A stretch of DNA of 64,000 bases. It comes from Variovorax jilinensis. GTDB taxonomy: Bacteria > Pseudomonadota > Gammaproteobacteria > Burkholderiales > Burkholderiaceae_C. The notes beneath the pieces are model-generated. The model saw nothing but the letters and a program-made list of their open reading frames with translations. It searched no databases and was not told the origin of the DNA. Each line of letters begins with the position of its first letter. The stretch's first letter is position 1. Shown piece by piece: positions 43,197-52,273 of the stretch. The stretch is taken from NCBI RefSeq assembly GCF_030316885.1, contig NZ_JASZYQ010000004.1, positions 1 through 64,000 of the forward strand. The letters are read 5' to 3'. The position numbers were made by a program, and so were the translations under genes.

Positions 43197-43262
43197 TTCC
43201 CTGCAACGGCCGACGCCCTTGCGCGCCGGTATATATTGATTGAAGCAACGGAGAGATCACGA

Positions 43263-43889
43263 ATGGCCCATCGCCGCGACACACGAACCACCGCCCCGGC
43301 ATCGCCGCAACGCCGCCGCATGGCCGGCGCCATGGCTGCGATCCTGCTCGGCGCCACCTCGCTGGGCGCGGTGGCGGCCGCCGAACCCTACGTGGTGCTG
43401 GTCGACGGCGAGAACCGCCAGGCGCTGCTCAACACCATGGCCGAGGCGCTCCGGCAGTCCGGCAACTACAAGGTCCGGATGCTGGCGCAGCAACCCGGCT
43501 GGGTCGAAGAGGCGATGGACCTCGCGCTGCAGAACCCGACCCTCGTGGTGGCGCACGTCGGCATGCTGCCGGACGGCAGGAGCATCGACCAGGACGCGCA
43601 GGAAAGGCTGCTGCGCAGCATGTTCGACATGAACGAGCAGTCGCCCAGGACGCGCTTTCTGCTCTGGAACGCCGCCTTCGACAAGATCGGTGCAGCCCAG
43701 GCCCAGGCGCAGATCCAGGCCGCCGCCGTGCGCATCATGAAGGCCGACGGCTTTCCGGCCAGCGCCGCGGCGCCGCTGGGCGCGCGCATCCAGGTGATGG
43801 TGCTGCCGAAGCGCCTGGACGAGACCTCCGACGGCTCGGCGATGGGCCCGTTCACCAACGGGGTGGCGAAGGCGGTCGCCCGGCGCTAA
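43263..43889 (+). CDS. Secreted protein of unknown function
   Basis: 208 aa. An N-terminal arginine-rich start and a hydrophobic stretch (MAGAMAAILLGATSLGAVAAAEP) make a signal peptide. The mature part has an alpha/beta pattern (YVVLVDGENRQALLNTMAEALR). No family recognised. Placed alone between cinA-like and thioesterase genes. AGAG-type RBS precedes the ATG at 43263. Confidence 0.6.
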   Translation: MAHRRDTRTTAPASPQRRRMAGAMAAILLGATSLGAVAAAEPYVVLVDGENRQALLNTMAEALRQSGNYKVRMLAQQPGWVEEAMDLALQNPTLVVAHVGMLPDGRSIDQDAQERLLRSMFDMNEQSPRTRFLLWNAAFDKIGAAQAQAQIQAAAVRIMKADGFPASAAAPLGARIQVMVLPKRLDETSDGSAMGPFTNGVAKAVARR

Positions 43890-43919
43890 GCCAGGCCGGG
43901 CCCGACCCGGCGCGGCGCC

Positions 43920-44336
43920 TCAGGCGGGCGCGGCCTCGACCGGCACCAGGATCGCGCTGCCGGTCGCGACCAGCTTTTCTGCTGCGTCGCCCTCACCCAC
44001 GGCAAACAGCTCGGCGCTCGCGAACACCTGCTTGCGGCCGGCCTTCACGACCCGCCCGCGCGCCACGAAGCTGCGTCCCACGGCGGGCGACATGCAGTTG
44101 ACCGAGAAGTGCGAGGCCAGCACACGACCCGCGACCGTCGCGGCCGCGAAGCCGCAGACGGTGTCGAGCAGGCCGGCCGTCAGGCCCGCATGCAGGAAGC
44201 CCGCGTACTGGCCCATGTCTTCGGCGCGCCATCGCAGGCGCAGCTCGGCCTCGCCGTCCTGCGCACGCGTGACCTCGAAGCCGGCCCAGCGATTGAAGCT
44301 GGCGCTGCCGTTGATGGCCTGGATCGTCTCGAGCAT
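43920..44336 (-). CDS. PaaI-type hotdog thioesterase
   Basis: 138 aa hotdog-fold protein. Conserved segment GQYAGFLHAGLTAGLLDTVCGFAA with the H-x-G pattern and SVNCMSPAVG. Such enzymes hydrolyse acyl-CoA thioesters. It lies well away from the paa cluster and is not coupled to it, so I do not call it PaaI. The start MLETIQAI was chosen over upstream frames with no domain support. Confidence 0.82.
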   Translation of the reverse strand: MLETIQAINGSASFNRWAGFEVTRAQDGEAELRLRWRAEDMGQYAGFLHAGLTAGLLDTVCGFAAATVAGRVLASHFSVNCMSPAVGRSFVARGRVVKAGRKQVFASAELFAVGEGDAAEKLVATGSAILVPVEAAPA

Positions 44337-44448
44337 GGCTGCCTCCGGATGTGAATGGAAGCCCACTGTAGGAAGGCTGCGCGGCACATCCGGTCGCGAA
44401 CGGGACGCGCCGTCGCAGAGGAGACGCCGCACCTAGAATCGGCGGCGT

Positions 44449-45312
44449 ATGACCACTCGGCGTTGCGTGCTCCGGGCTTCCGCGCCCCTGATCCTTTCCG
44501 GCCTTCTTGCACCGGCTTCCCTCTCCTCCATCGCACATGCGGCCGATCCGCAGCCGGCCCGGCCACTGCAATCGCGCGCCGACTGGGCGAGCTGGTTCGC
44601 CGACGCCGGCGTCGATGGCACGGTGCTCGTGGTCGATCAGCGCACCCGCGCACCGGCCCGCTGGGTCCACGGGGAGGCCCGTGCGCAGCAGCGCCATTCG
44701 CCGGCATCGACCTTCAAGCTGCCGCACAGCCTGTTCGCGCTCGACGCGGGCCTTCTGCGCGACGAATTCCAGGTCGTGCCATGGGACGGCGTCAAGCGCG
44801 GCGTGGCGGCCTGGAACCAGGACCAGAACCTGCGCTCGGCGATGCGCAACTCGACCGTCTGGGTCTACCAGGGCTTCGCGCGCCAGCTCGGCGAAGCGCG
44901 CGAGCGCGACTACCTGCGCCGCATCGGCTACGGCAACGAGGACCCGACCGGCGCCGACCCCTTCTGGGTGGACGGCCGGCTCGCGATCTCCGCGGCCGAG
45001 CAGATCGGCTTCCTCGAGCGGCTCTACCGCAACCAGCTGCCGTTCAGTGTCGAGCACCAGCGGCTGCTCAAGGACGTGATGGTCATCGAGGCCGGCCGCG
45101 ACTGGATCCTGCGCGCCAAGAGCGGCTGGAGCGGCAAGGTCGGCTGGTGGGTCGGCTGGGTCGAGTGGCCGGACGGGCCGGTCTTCTTCGCGCTCAACAT
45201 CGACACACCCAACCGCATGGCCGACATCCCGAAGCGCGACGCGCTCGCGCGCCGCGTGCTGCAGTCGATCGCCGCGCTGCCGGCTGCCGCCTTCGATCGC
45301 AGCAATGGCTGA
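44449..45312 (+). CDS. Class D (OXA-type) beta-lactamase
   Basis: 287 aa with a signal peptide (SAPLILSGLLAPASLSSIAHA). All class D motifs are present: Ser87-Thr-Phe-Lys90 (active Ser and carboxylatable Lys), Ser135-Thr-Val137, Tyr161-Gly-Asn163 and Lys224-Ser-Gly226 (KSG where KTG is common). Predicted to hydrolyse penicillins and perhaps other beta-lactams; the spectrum is unknown. It looks chromosomal: base use matches neighbours and no mobile element is near. The last codons overlap the DUF4189 gene by 8 bp. Confidence 0.9.
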   Translation: MTTRRCVLRASAPLILSGLLAPASLSSIAHAADPQPARPLQSRADWASWFADAGVDGTVLVVDQRTRAPARWVHGEARAQQRHSPASTFKLPHSLFALDAGLLRDEFQVVPWDGVKRGVAAWNQDQNLRSAMRNSTVWVYQGFARQLGEARERDYLRRIGYGNEDPTGADPFWVDGRLAISAAEQIGFLERLYRNQLPFSVEHQRLLKDVMVIEAGRDWILRAKSGWSGKVGWWVGWVEWPDGPVFFALNIDTPNRMADIPKRDALARRVLQSIAALPAAAFDRSNG

Positions 45313-45745
45313 GACCCGTTGGACGCGCTCACCGCTGCCGTTCCGGACGGGCCCGCGGCCGACTCTTCTTGCGCTGGCTGTGAGCATCGGCCTCGCCGGC
45401 GTCGGCGCCGATGCCGCGCCTGCGTCTGCGCCGAGCTGGGGAGCCATTGCCACGCAGGCGCCGGACCAACGCTACGGCTACGCCTTCGACCACGCCACGC
45501 GCGAGGCGGCGGAGCGAGCGGCCCGTACCCAGTGCGAACGTGCGGTCGGCCGCGCAGGCAGTTGCGAGGTGCGGACCTTCTTCGACCGTTCCTGCGGCGC
45601 GGTCGCCAAGGGCAACCATGGCGAGTGGGCCACGGCCACGGCCGCCACCTCGGCCGCCGCCGGCCGCGAGGCGGCGGCGCAGTGCGACCGCTTCCTGCCG
45701 ACCGAGCCGTGCAAGGTGGTGGTCAGCGTCTGTTCGCAGCGCTGA
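45305..45745 (+). CDS. DUF4189 domain secreted protein
   Basis: 146 aa. Signal-like N-terminus (LLALAVSIGLAGVGADA), then a Cys-containing domain (WGAIATQAPDQRYGYAFDHATREAAERAARTQC...CGAVAKGN) that fits DUF4189, of unknown function. Four or more Cys in the mature part could form disulfides. The start lies inside the end of the beta-lactamase gene, so the two are coupled. Confidence 0.75.
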   Translation: MAETRWTRSPLPFRTGPRPTLLALAVSIGLAGVGADAAPASAPSWGAIATQAPDQRYGYAFDHATREAAERAARTQCERAVGRAGSCEVRTFFDRSCGAVAKGNHGEWATATAATSAAAGREAAAQCDRFLPTEPCKVVVSVCSQR

Positions 45746-45868
45746 GACTGCAGGCGGAGCGCGATCGGCACCGCGTTCTCCCCATGGACGCCGGCCGGCG
45801 CTGCGCGTAATGTGCGCCGACACGGGCAGCGGCCTCGACGCCTCGCCCCAGAACGAAGGAGGACGCAG

Positions 45869-47446
45869 ATGACGAGCCAGGCGCAACGCATCATCGAAGG
45901 CCCGGCACTTGCCGCACCACTGCCGCGCATGACGGTGCCCGACTTCATCCGCACCCGACTGCGCCAGCGCCCCGACGTGGTCGCGCTGGTCGACGGCACG
46001 AGCGGCCGCGAGATGACTTCGGCCGCCCTCGACCACGCCATCGGGCGCTTCGCGGCCGGCCTGGCGGCCCATGGCTTCGGGCCCGGCAGCGTGCTTCTGC
46101 TGTTCGCACCCAACTCGATCGAATGGCCCATCGCCGCGCTCGGCGCGATGGCGGCCGGGGGCGTGGTGAGCGGCGCCAACCCGATGTACGGCGCGGCCGA
46201 CCTCGCGCACCAGATGCGTGATGCCAACGCGCATTTCGTGTTCACGGCGGCGCCACTGCTGGCCACGGCGCAGGAAGCCGCGGCGCAGGCCGGCGGCGCC
46301 ACCATCGTGGTGCTGGGCGAGGCAGGCGACGCGCTGGATTTCGCATCGCTGATGGCCTGCGCCGATGCCGAACCCTCGCCGGCCACCGACCCCGACGCGC
46401 TCGCGGCGCTGCCCTATTCATCGGGCACGACCGGCGTGGCGAAGGGCGTGATGCTCACGCATGCCACCATCGTCGCCAACGTGAGCCAGTACCTGGAGGC
46501 CTACGACCTCAAGCAGGACGACGTGACACTGGCCTTCCTGCCGATGTTCCACATCTTCGGCTTCACCATCATCACGCTCAGCGGGCTGGCCGCCGGTTGC
46601 AAGATCGTCACGGTGCCGCGCTTCGAGCCCGAGGGCTTTCTGCGCGCGATCCAGACCCACCGCGTGACGCGGCTGGGGGTGGTGCCGCCCGTGATGCAGT
46701 TCCTCGCCATGCACCCGCTGGTCGACAAGTTCGATCTCACGTCGCTGCGCATCATCGGCTGCGGCGCGGCACCGCTGGGCGCGGCGGTCGAGCGCAAGGT
46801 GGCCGAGCGCCTGAACTGCCAGGTGTTGCAGGGCTTCGGCATGACCGAATCCTCGGGCTGCGTCACCGTGTCGCGCACGCTGCACATCCGCTCGGGGTCG
46901 AGCGGCCAGCTGCTTCCCGGCACGCAGGCCCGCATGGTCGATCCCGCGACCGGCGCCGATGCCGCGCCGGGCCAGCCCGGCGAGCTCTGGTTCCGCGGAC
47001 CGCAGGCCTTCAAGGGCTATCTGAACCAGGCAGCGGCCACCGCCGCCACCATCACCGCCGATGGCTGGGTGCGCACCGGCGACCTCGGCACGATCGACGA
47101 GGACGGCTTCCTCACCATCACCGACCGGCTCAAGGAGCTCATCAAGGTCAAGGGCTTCCAGGTCGCGCCCGCCGAGCTCGAAGCCCTGCTGTTCACGCAT
47201 CCGCAGGTGGCCGACGCCGCCGTGATCGGCCGCGCGGACGAGCGCGCGGGCGAGCTGCCGGTGGCCTACGTGGTGGCGCGCGGCGCCCTCGACCCGGCGG
47301 CGCTCAAGGCCTGGGTGGCCGAGCGCGTGGTGGCCTACAAGGCGCTCGGCGACGTCGTGCTGTGCGAGGCCATCCCCAAGACCGCGGCCGGCAAGATCCT
47401 GCGCCGCGTGCTGCGCCAACAGGACGCCGAGCTCACGCGCGGCTGA
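45869..47446 (+). CDS. AMP-dependent acyl-CoA synthetase, 4-coumarate-CoA-ligase-like
   Basis: 525 aa of the ANL family. The ATP loop is PYSSGTTGVAKGV, then MTESSG, the D-G-W-V-R-T-G-D motif and the adenylation/thioesterification hinge RLKELIKVKG, with the catalytic Lys in KTAAGKILRRV. It activates a carboxylic acid to its CoA thioester; 4-coumarate-like ligases favour aromatic acids, but the substrate is not fixed by sequence. AGGAGG lies 8 nt before the ATG. No adjacent degradation genes. Confidence 0.88.
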   Translation: MTSQAQRIIEGPALAAPLPRMTVPDFIRTRLRQRPDVVALVDGTSGREMTSAALDHAIGRFAAGLAAHGFGPGSVLLLFAPNSIEWPIAALGAMAAGGVVSGANPMYGAADLAHQMRDANAHFVFTAAPLLATAQEAAAQAGGATIVVLGEAGDALDFASLMACADAEPSPATDPDALAALPYSSGTTGVAKGVMLTHATIVANVSQYLEAYDLKQDDVTLAFLPMFHIFGFTIITLSGLAAGCKIVTVPRFEPEGFLRAIQTHRVTRLGVVPPVMQFLAMHPLVDKFDLTSLRIIGCGAAPLGAAVERKVAERLNCQVLQGFGMTESSGCVTVSRTLHIRSGSSGQLLPGTQARMVDPATGADAAPGQPGELWFRGPQAFKGYLNQAAATAATITADGWVRTGDLGTIDEDGFLTITDRLKELIKVKGFQVAPAELEALLFTHPQVADAAVIGRADERAGELPVAYVVARGALDPAALKAWVAERVVAYKALGDVVLCEAIPKTAAGKILRRVLRQQDAELTRG

Positions 47447-47576
47447 GCCTCACCGACGTCTGTGCACACCCGGCGCCTGTCAGGCCTGGCACGCGGGCCA
47501 GGCGGGGCCGTGACTGACAGCCACCTTGCGTGGGCGATGCGAACATGGGTTCATCTCAAACAAGCAGTTCCTACCG

Positions 47577-47834
47577 ATGAACAAGACCCTGATCGCACTC
47601 GCCACTTCCTTCGCCCTGCTCGCCGCGGGCACCGCCACCGCGCAGGTCGGCAAGGCCGCATCCGAAGCGACCGATTCGGCCAAGCACAAGATCGACGAGA
47701 AGCGTGCCGACAGCGAAGCGAAGAAGAGCGGGCCGGTCGGCAAGGCCGTGAACAACGTGAAGTCCGGCTACCACAAGAACCGCTCGAAGGCATCGGCCGA
47801 CAAGGCCAAGCAGTCGCTGAAGAACGCGGGCTGA
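47577..47834 (+). CDS. Small secreted Lys/Ala-rich protein
   Basis: 85 aa. Signal peptide (MNKTLIALATSFALLAAGTATA) and a mature part rich in Ala, Lys and Ser (KAVNNVKSGYHKNRSKASADKAKQSLKN). It may be an intrinsically disordered or stress-linked envelope protein; no family is clear. Stands alone. Confidence 0.65.
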   Translation: MNKTLIALATSFALLAAGTATAQVGKAASEATDSAKHKIDEKRADSEAKKSGPVGKAVNNVKSGYHKNRSKASADKAKQSLKNAG

Positions 47835-47836
47835 GA

Positions 47837-47861
47837 CCGGGCGCCCGGCACGGATTGCCGG
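47837..47861. terminator. Possible bidirectional terminator hairpins
   Basis: Between the small secreted protein (stop 47834) and the convergent gene ending at 47866, CCGGGCGCCCGG (47837-47848) is a 12-bp palindrome and CCGGCA/TGCCGG (47845-47861) is a second, overlapping stem. There is no U-run, so the call is weak. Confidence 0.35.
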
Positions 47862-47865
47862 TTCG

Positions 47866-48549
47866 CTACGGACTCTGACGCGAGGCGGTCCAGCGGCCGC
47901 ATGCAGGGTCGACCGTCTCGCGCGCACCATCGATCCTGACCTGCTCCTCTTCGAGCCTTGCTGCCGTTTCGGCATCCACATCGAAGTCGATGCCCAGCGC
48001 CCGCGCCACATCGGGCTGCTCGATCGGCAGTTCCCAGGTCAGGAACACCTGGGTGCAATCGCTGCCCGGCGCGAAGTCGGACGGATCGAAGACGCTCGCA
48101 TCCTGCCGGACCACCGCATGCGGCTGCGCCGTGTCGAACAGCACGGCGCAACCGCGTACCAGCGGCATCCGCTGACCGGTGCCAGGGAAATGCAGGACCA
48201 GGCCCTTGGCTTCGCTCACGAACAGATTGCAGAAGGCAGAGGCGCCATACTGCGCGCCGTCGTGGTGGTAGCGGGCGCCGCGACAGGCCATGAGCGCGAC
48301 CTCGCTGGACTCGAGCAGGCCGGCGGGCAGCCCCAGCGAGCGGGTCCAGTCGGCCATCGACTGGACGCAACGCCGATGGTCGGGCCATCGCATGCGCGAG
48401 CGCGCGAGCGACAGGGGCTCGACGTCGCCCGGCTCCAGCGCCAACCGCGTCGAGACCTCGCGCTCCCAGTCGGCAATCACTCGCAGCGGCGGCGAAGGCG
48501 TATCCAGCGTTGCCGTCAGCACCTTCGCGCCCACGCTGCGGCTGCGCAT
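47866..48549 (-). CDS. Uncharacterised protein with 2OG-Fe(II) oxygenase-like motifs
   Basis: 227 aa from the ATG at 48549; a start further upstream cannot be excluded. A segment ACRGARYHHDGAQYGASAFCNLFV holds a possible H-x-D metal motif and a later QPHAV gives a candidate distal His, as in the double-stranded beta-helix of 2-oxoglutarate oxygenases. The match is by motif only and the family is not identified. Stands alone and convergent with the small secreted protein. Confidence 0.45.
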   Translation of the reverse strand: MRSRSVGAKVLTATLDTPSPPLRVIADWEREVSTRLALEPGDVEPLSLARSRMRWPDHRRCVQSMADWTRSLGLPAGLLESSEVALMACRGARYHHDGAQYGASAFCNLFVSEAKGLVLHFPGTGQRMPLVRGCAVLFDTAQPHAVVRQDASVFDPSDFAPGSDCTQVFLTWELPIEQPDVARALGIDFDVDAETAARLEEEQVRIDGARETVDPACGRWTASRQSP

Positions 48550-48720
48550 GGCGTCGCCGCTCAGGAAAAAGGAAGTCAGCACGGCTTGAAGGTCGTATTC
48601 ATGTGCGAATTGTGCGATGCCCAGCCCCAACGAAGGGTTGCGAGGGGCCGGTAGCGGCCACGCCCTGTGACAAAATGTGTCCCGCGCTGCGGCACTGACC
48701 GGCGGACGCAAGGGCATCAA

Positions 48721-49143
48721 ATGAATACTCGACATTCGGACACCGGCGCGCAGACCGTCGCTGCGAACGAGCGCGAACGCGACAAGCTCGAGCTGCAGAC
48801 GCGGCCGCGCAATCTTCCTGCCTTCTCGGTCGAGCTTCGGGCGCCGATGGGCTTCGAGTTCAAGGTCGGCCAGCGCTTCGCGCTTGACCTGCCGGGCATC
48901 GAGCGGCAGCTCGAATCGCCGACGCTCGACGTGCCGCTCAAGTCCGCCGACGGGTCCGAGGTACGGGCGGTGCCGGCAGCGACCCAGCGCAAGGTGCTGC
49001 TGCGTGCCCACTACAGCGGCGCCACGGTCAACGTGCTCGTGATCGCGGTATCTCCGACACCGATTTCCGCCGGCAATCGCGATGCGGTCTGGAAGGAAGC
49101 GGCCGCCACGGCCCGCGTGGTGTTCGGCAACGCCGGCCCTTGA
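48721..49143 (+). CDS. Hypothetical protein
   Basis: 140 aa, no signal peptide or membrane segment. It is hydrophilic at the start, then beta-rich. No family recognised. It lies 4 bp before the VOC protein and is probably co-transcribed with it. Confidence 0.5.
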   Translation: MNTRHSDTGAQTVAANERERDKLELQTRPRNLPAFSVELRAPMGFEFKVGQRFALDLPGIERQLESPTLDVPLKSADGSEVRAVPAATQRKVLLRAHYSGATVNVLVIAVSPTPISAGNRDAVWKEAAATARVVFGNAGP

Positions 49144-49147
49144 TGCC

Positions 49148-49486
49148 ATGGCCCTGACGCCGCTGCTGCGCTGCGCCGACATCGGGCAGACCCGTGACTT
49201 CTACGCCAGGGTGCTGGGTTTCGCGGTCGCCGATTCGGCGCAAGGCACGCTGACGGTCGAGCTTCACGGCAGCCGGATCGTCTTCACCGCCGGCGATCTC
49301 TGGAAGTCCGATCCGACCCTCTCCGGCACCCTCTACATCACGGTGCCGGACGTCGACGGCTACCATGCGGCCGTCACGGCGCTGGTGCCGCTGGCCTGGC
49401 CGCTGCAGGACATGCCCTATGGCTCGCGCGAGTTCGGCGTCGCCGACTGCAACGGCTATCTGCTGGCGTTCCAGCAGCAGGCCTGA
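49148..49486 (+). CDS. VOC-superfamily (glyoxalase/bleomycin-resistance-like) protein
   Basis: 112 aa. One betaalphabetabetabeta unit with LLRCADIGQTRDFYARVLGFAVADS and FGVADCNGYLLAFQQ. These dimerising proteins act as small-molecule lyases, dioxygenases or drug-binding proteins; which one is not clear. A start a few bases earlier is possible. Confidence 0.8.
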   Translation: MALTPLLRCADIGQTRDFYARVLGFAVADSAQGTLTVELHGSRIVFTAGDLWKSDPTLSGTLYITVPDVDGYHAAVTALVPLAWPLQDMPYGSREFGVADCNGYLLAFQQQA

Positions 49487-49535
49487 CATCCACCCATCGA
49501 ATCGAACTGACCACGCAGGCAGGCGACGCCCCCGG

Positions 49536-52112
49536 TCAATCAGCCTCGTAGCCCAGCTTGCGCATCGCCGGCCCCAGCGCCTTGCGGCTCTGCTCGAAGC
49601 CCTCCCACGGCGCATTGCCGATGTCGACGCGCTCGCCTATGTTGCGCACGTTCCATTGCGACGCACTGCGCAGTTCGGCGAGTTCGTCCCAGGCCAGCGG
49701 TACCGAGACGCCGAGCCCCGGCCGCGAACGGGCCGACCAGGCGGCCACGGTGGTGGCGCCGAATCCGTTGCGCAGGTAGTCGACGAAGATCTTGCCGACC
49801 CGGTTGCGCGGCCCGCTCTTGGCGACGAAGCGCTCGGGGATGGTGGCGGCCAGGTGCTGCACCACGGCCTGGGAGAAGCCCTTCACCTCGTCCCAGCCGT
49901 ATTGCCGCCTGAAGGGCACGAGCACGTGCAGGCCCTTGCCACCACTGGTCTTGAGGAAGGACGGCAGGCCCAGTTCATCGAGCAGGGTGCGCACCAGCAT
50001 CGTGGCTTCGAGCATGCGCGGCCATGCGACGCCCTCGCCGGGATCGAGGTCGAAGGTCATGCGGTCGGGCGTGCCGATCGCCTTGGACGTCGCGTTCCAG
50101 GTGTGGAACTCGATCACGTTCATCTGCGCCGCCGACAGCAGCCCGCGCACCACGTCGATCTGCAGCAGCGGATCGTGCGCGGGGTCGAGCGCGGGATCGA
50201 GCAGCTTGACGCCCTCGAGCTCGTTCCTGTTGGCGTGCTTCTGGAAGAACAGCTCGCCGCCGATGCCCTCGGGCGCTCGCACCAGCGAGACCGGCCGGCC
50301 CTTCAGGTGCGGCAGCATGAGCGCGCCGACCTGGTCGTAGAAGGCCACGAGCTCGCCCTTGGTGATGCCGCTCTGGTCGTCGATCACGCGATCGGCATGG
50401 GTGATGCGCAGGTCCATGGGCTTCTTCGCTCCTCGGGGTGGTGAGTCGACTGCCGCGACGGGGCCTGCAGCCTCGGCGGCAGGCGGTGGCTGCGGCTCGT
50501 CGCGCGTGATCGTCTTCGCGGGCTTGTCGCTGCGAAGGCCCTGGAACACCGAATGGCGGATGCGGCCGTCACGTGTCCATTCGCCGAAGGACACCTCGCA
50601 CACCAGCACCGGCTTCACCCACTGCGCCTTCACGCCCGCGGGCCGCGTCTCGAACGGGCACTCGTCGCTGGCTTTCGCATCGAGCCGCGTCTTGATATCG
50701 GCCAGCCGGCTCTCGTCGAAGCCGGTGCCGACGTTGCCGCAGTAGAGCAGCCGGCCCTGTGCGTCGTGCACGCCGAGCAGCAGCGAACCGAAGGCCGAGC
50801 GCGTGCCCTTGGGCGCGGTGTAGCCGCCGATGACGAACTCCTGCCGGCGCTGGTTCTTGAGCTTGATCCAGTCGGGCGAGCGACGAGAGACATAGACCGA
50901 TCCGAGCCGCTTGCCGACGATGCCCTCGAAGCCCAGCTTCGCCGACGAGGCCAGCAGGTCGCGCGGCGCCGATTCGAAGGCCTCGCTGAGCCGCAGCGAT
51001 GCCGGTGGCCGGCGCGTGAGCAGCTGTGCGAGCCGGGCCCGGCGCTGCTCGACCGGCAGCGTGCGCAGGTCCTCGCCGTCGAGGAAGGGTGCATCGAACA
51101 GCCAGTAGACGATCGATCCGGTGGCGCCGCTGTCGAAGGCGTTCTGCAGTGCCTGGAAATCGGGCGCGCCGTCGGTGCCCTGCACCACGATCTCGCCGTC
51201 GAGCCAGGCCGACTTCGTGCCGAGCTTCGCGAGCGCATCGGCCAGATGCGGCAGCTTCGCGGTCCAGTCGTGGCCGTTGCGCGTGATGCACTGCACCCGC
51301 GCGCCATCGATGCGGGCCAGCAACCGGTAGCCGTCGAACTTGAGCTCGTAGAGCCAGTCGCCGGGCGTGGCCGGCGGCGCGGTGGCGAGCGTTGCGAGCT
51401 GTGGCGGCAGCGCGGCGGGCAGCGGAGCCTTCTTGCCGACGGCCTTGACGGTGGTCTTGATGGCGGACTTGGCGACCTTGCCGGCCGGCGACTTCTTCGC
51501 CGCGGCTTTCGCGCGTGCCCCGGTGGCGGCCGGATCGTCGTCCACGCCGCGTCCGCTCAGCACGCTGTCGGGCTCGGCCTCGACCACGTCGTAGTCCGCG
51601 AGCCTGCGCGCCTCGCCGTCGCGCTCCTTGATCAGCAGCCAGGGCTGCTGCCGCTCTCCCTTGCCGCGCATGCGCACGAGCGTCCAGTGGCCTCGGAGCT
51701 TGTCGCCGCGCAGTTCGAACTTGAGCTTGCCTTCGGCCAAGGCAGCGCGCGCATCGCCCTCGGCCGCCCACTGGCCGCGGTCCCAGACGATGACCGTGCC
51801 GGCGCCGTACTGCTTCGGCGGGATCGTGCCCTCGAAGTTCGCGTACGAGATCGGGTGGTCTTCCACCTGCACCGCCATGCGCTTGACGCTGGGATCGAGG
51901 CAAGGGCCCTTGGGCACCGCCCAGCTCCTGAGGGTGCCGTCGAGCTCGAGCCGGAAGTCGTAATGCAGATGGCTGGCATGGTGCTTCTGCACCACGAACG
52001 ACAGCGCACCCGGCGCCGACCGGCCGCCCGTGCGCGGCTCGGGCGTCTTCTTGAAGTCGCGCTTGCCGTGGTACGGCGCCAGGGCTTCGCGCGAGCGGGT
52101 GGCTGCGGGCAT
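49536..52112 (-). CDS. ligD: DNA ligase D (PE-ligase-polymerase)
   Basis: 858 aa with the order 3'-phosphoesterase (residues about 30-180, HASHLHYDFRLELDG), ATP-dependent ligase (about 245-550, with the adenylation Lys in YELKFDGYRLLARID) and polymerase (about 590-850, with MTFDLDPGEGVAWP). This is the order seen in the Pseudomonas enzyme for non-homologous end joining. No ku gene is in the window. The start ATG at 52112 precedes the KRDFKKTPEP N-terminus. Confidence 0.93.
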   Translation of the reverse strand: MPAATRSREALAPYHGKRDFKKTPEPRTGGRSAPGALSFVVQKHHASHLHYDFRLELDGTLRSWAVPKGPCLDPSVKRMAVQVEDHPISYANFEGTIPPKQYGAGTVIVWDRGQWAAEGDARAALAEGKLKFELRGDKLRGHWTLVRMRGKGERQQPWLLIKERDGEARRLADYDVVEAEPDSVLSGRGVDDDPAATGARAKAAAKKSPAGKVAKSAIKTTVKAVGKKAPLPAALPPQLATLATAPPATPGDWLYELKFDGYRLLARIDGARVQCITRNGHDWTAKLPHLADALAKLGTKSAWLDGEIVVQGTDGAPDFQALQNAFDSGATGSIVYWLFDAPFLDGEDLRTLPVEQRRARLAQLLTRRPPASLRLSEAFESAPRDLLASSAKLGFEGIVGKRLGSVYVSRRSPDWIKLKNQRRQEFVIGGYTAPKGTRSAFGSLLLGVHDAQGRLLYCGNVGTGFDESRLADIKTRLDAKASDECPFETRPAGVKAQWVKPVLVCEVSFGEWTRDGRIRHSVFQGLRSDKPAKTITRDEPQPPPAAEAAGPVAAVDSPPRGAKKPMDLRITHADRVIDDQSGITKGELVAFYDQVGALMLPHLKGRPVSLVRAPEGIGGELFFQKHANRNELEGVKLLDPALDPAHDPLLQIDVVRGLLSAAQMNVIEFHTWNATSKAIGTPDRMTFDLDPGEGVAWPRMLEATMLVRTLLDELGLPSFLKTSGGKGLHVLVPFRRQYGWDEVKGFSQAVVQHLAATIPERFVAKSGPRNRVGKIFVDYLRNGFGATTVAAWSARSRPGLGVSVPLAWDELAELRSASQWNVRNIGERVDIGNAPWEGFEQSRKALGPAMRKLGYEAD

Positions 52113-52195
52113 CGGTGACCTCCAGGCAGGCACGATAGGGCCCGACACCCGCCCGACCTGTAGGAACGCGCGCCGAAGCGGCGGATCAGGCCGGC

Positions 52196-52270
52196 GCCGG
52201 GCCGCCCCAAGGCGGCCTGCGGCCCCCTCGGGGGGCAGCGACCCACACACAGTGGGGGAGCGTGGGGGCC
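52196..52270. repeat. GC-rich intergenic repeat, copy A
   Basis: Between ligD and paaZ. Perfect stem GGCCGCC/GGCGGCC (52200-52217) and a second stem GCCCCC/GGGGGC (52222-52236), then CAGCGACCCACACACAGTGGGGGAGCG. A near copy lies between paaZ and livF. The family is common between genes in Comamonadaceae and may end transcription. Confidence 0.7.
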
Positions 52271-52273
52271 ATA

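Noticed and set aside
43920..44336. Naming the hotdog protein paaI
   Set aside because: It is over 8 kb from the paa genes and not coupled to them, and hotdog thioesterases are diverse.
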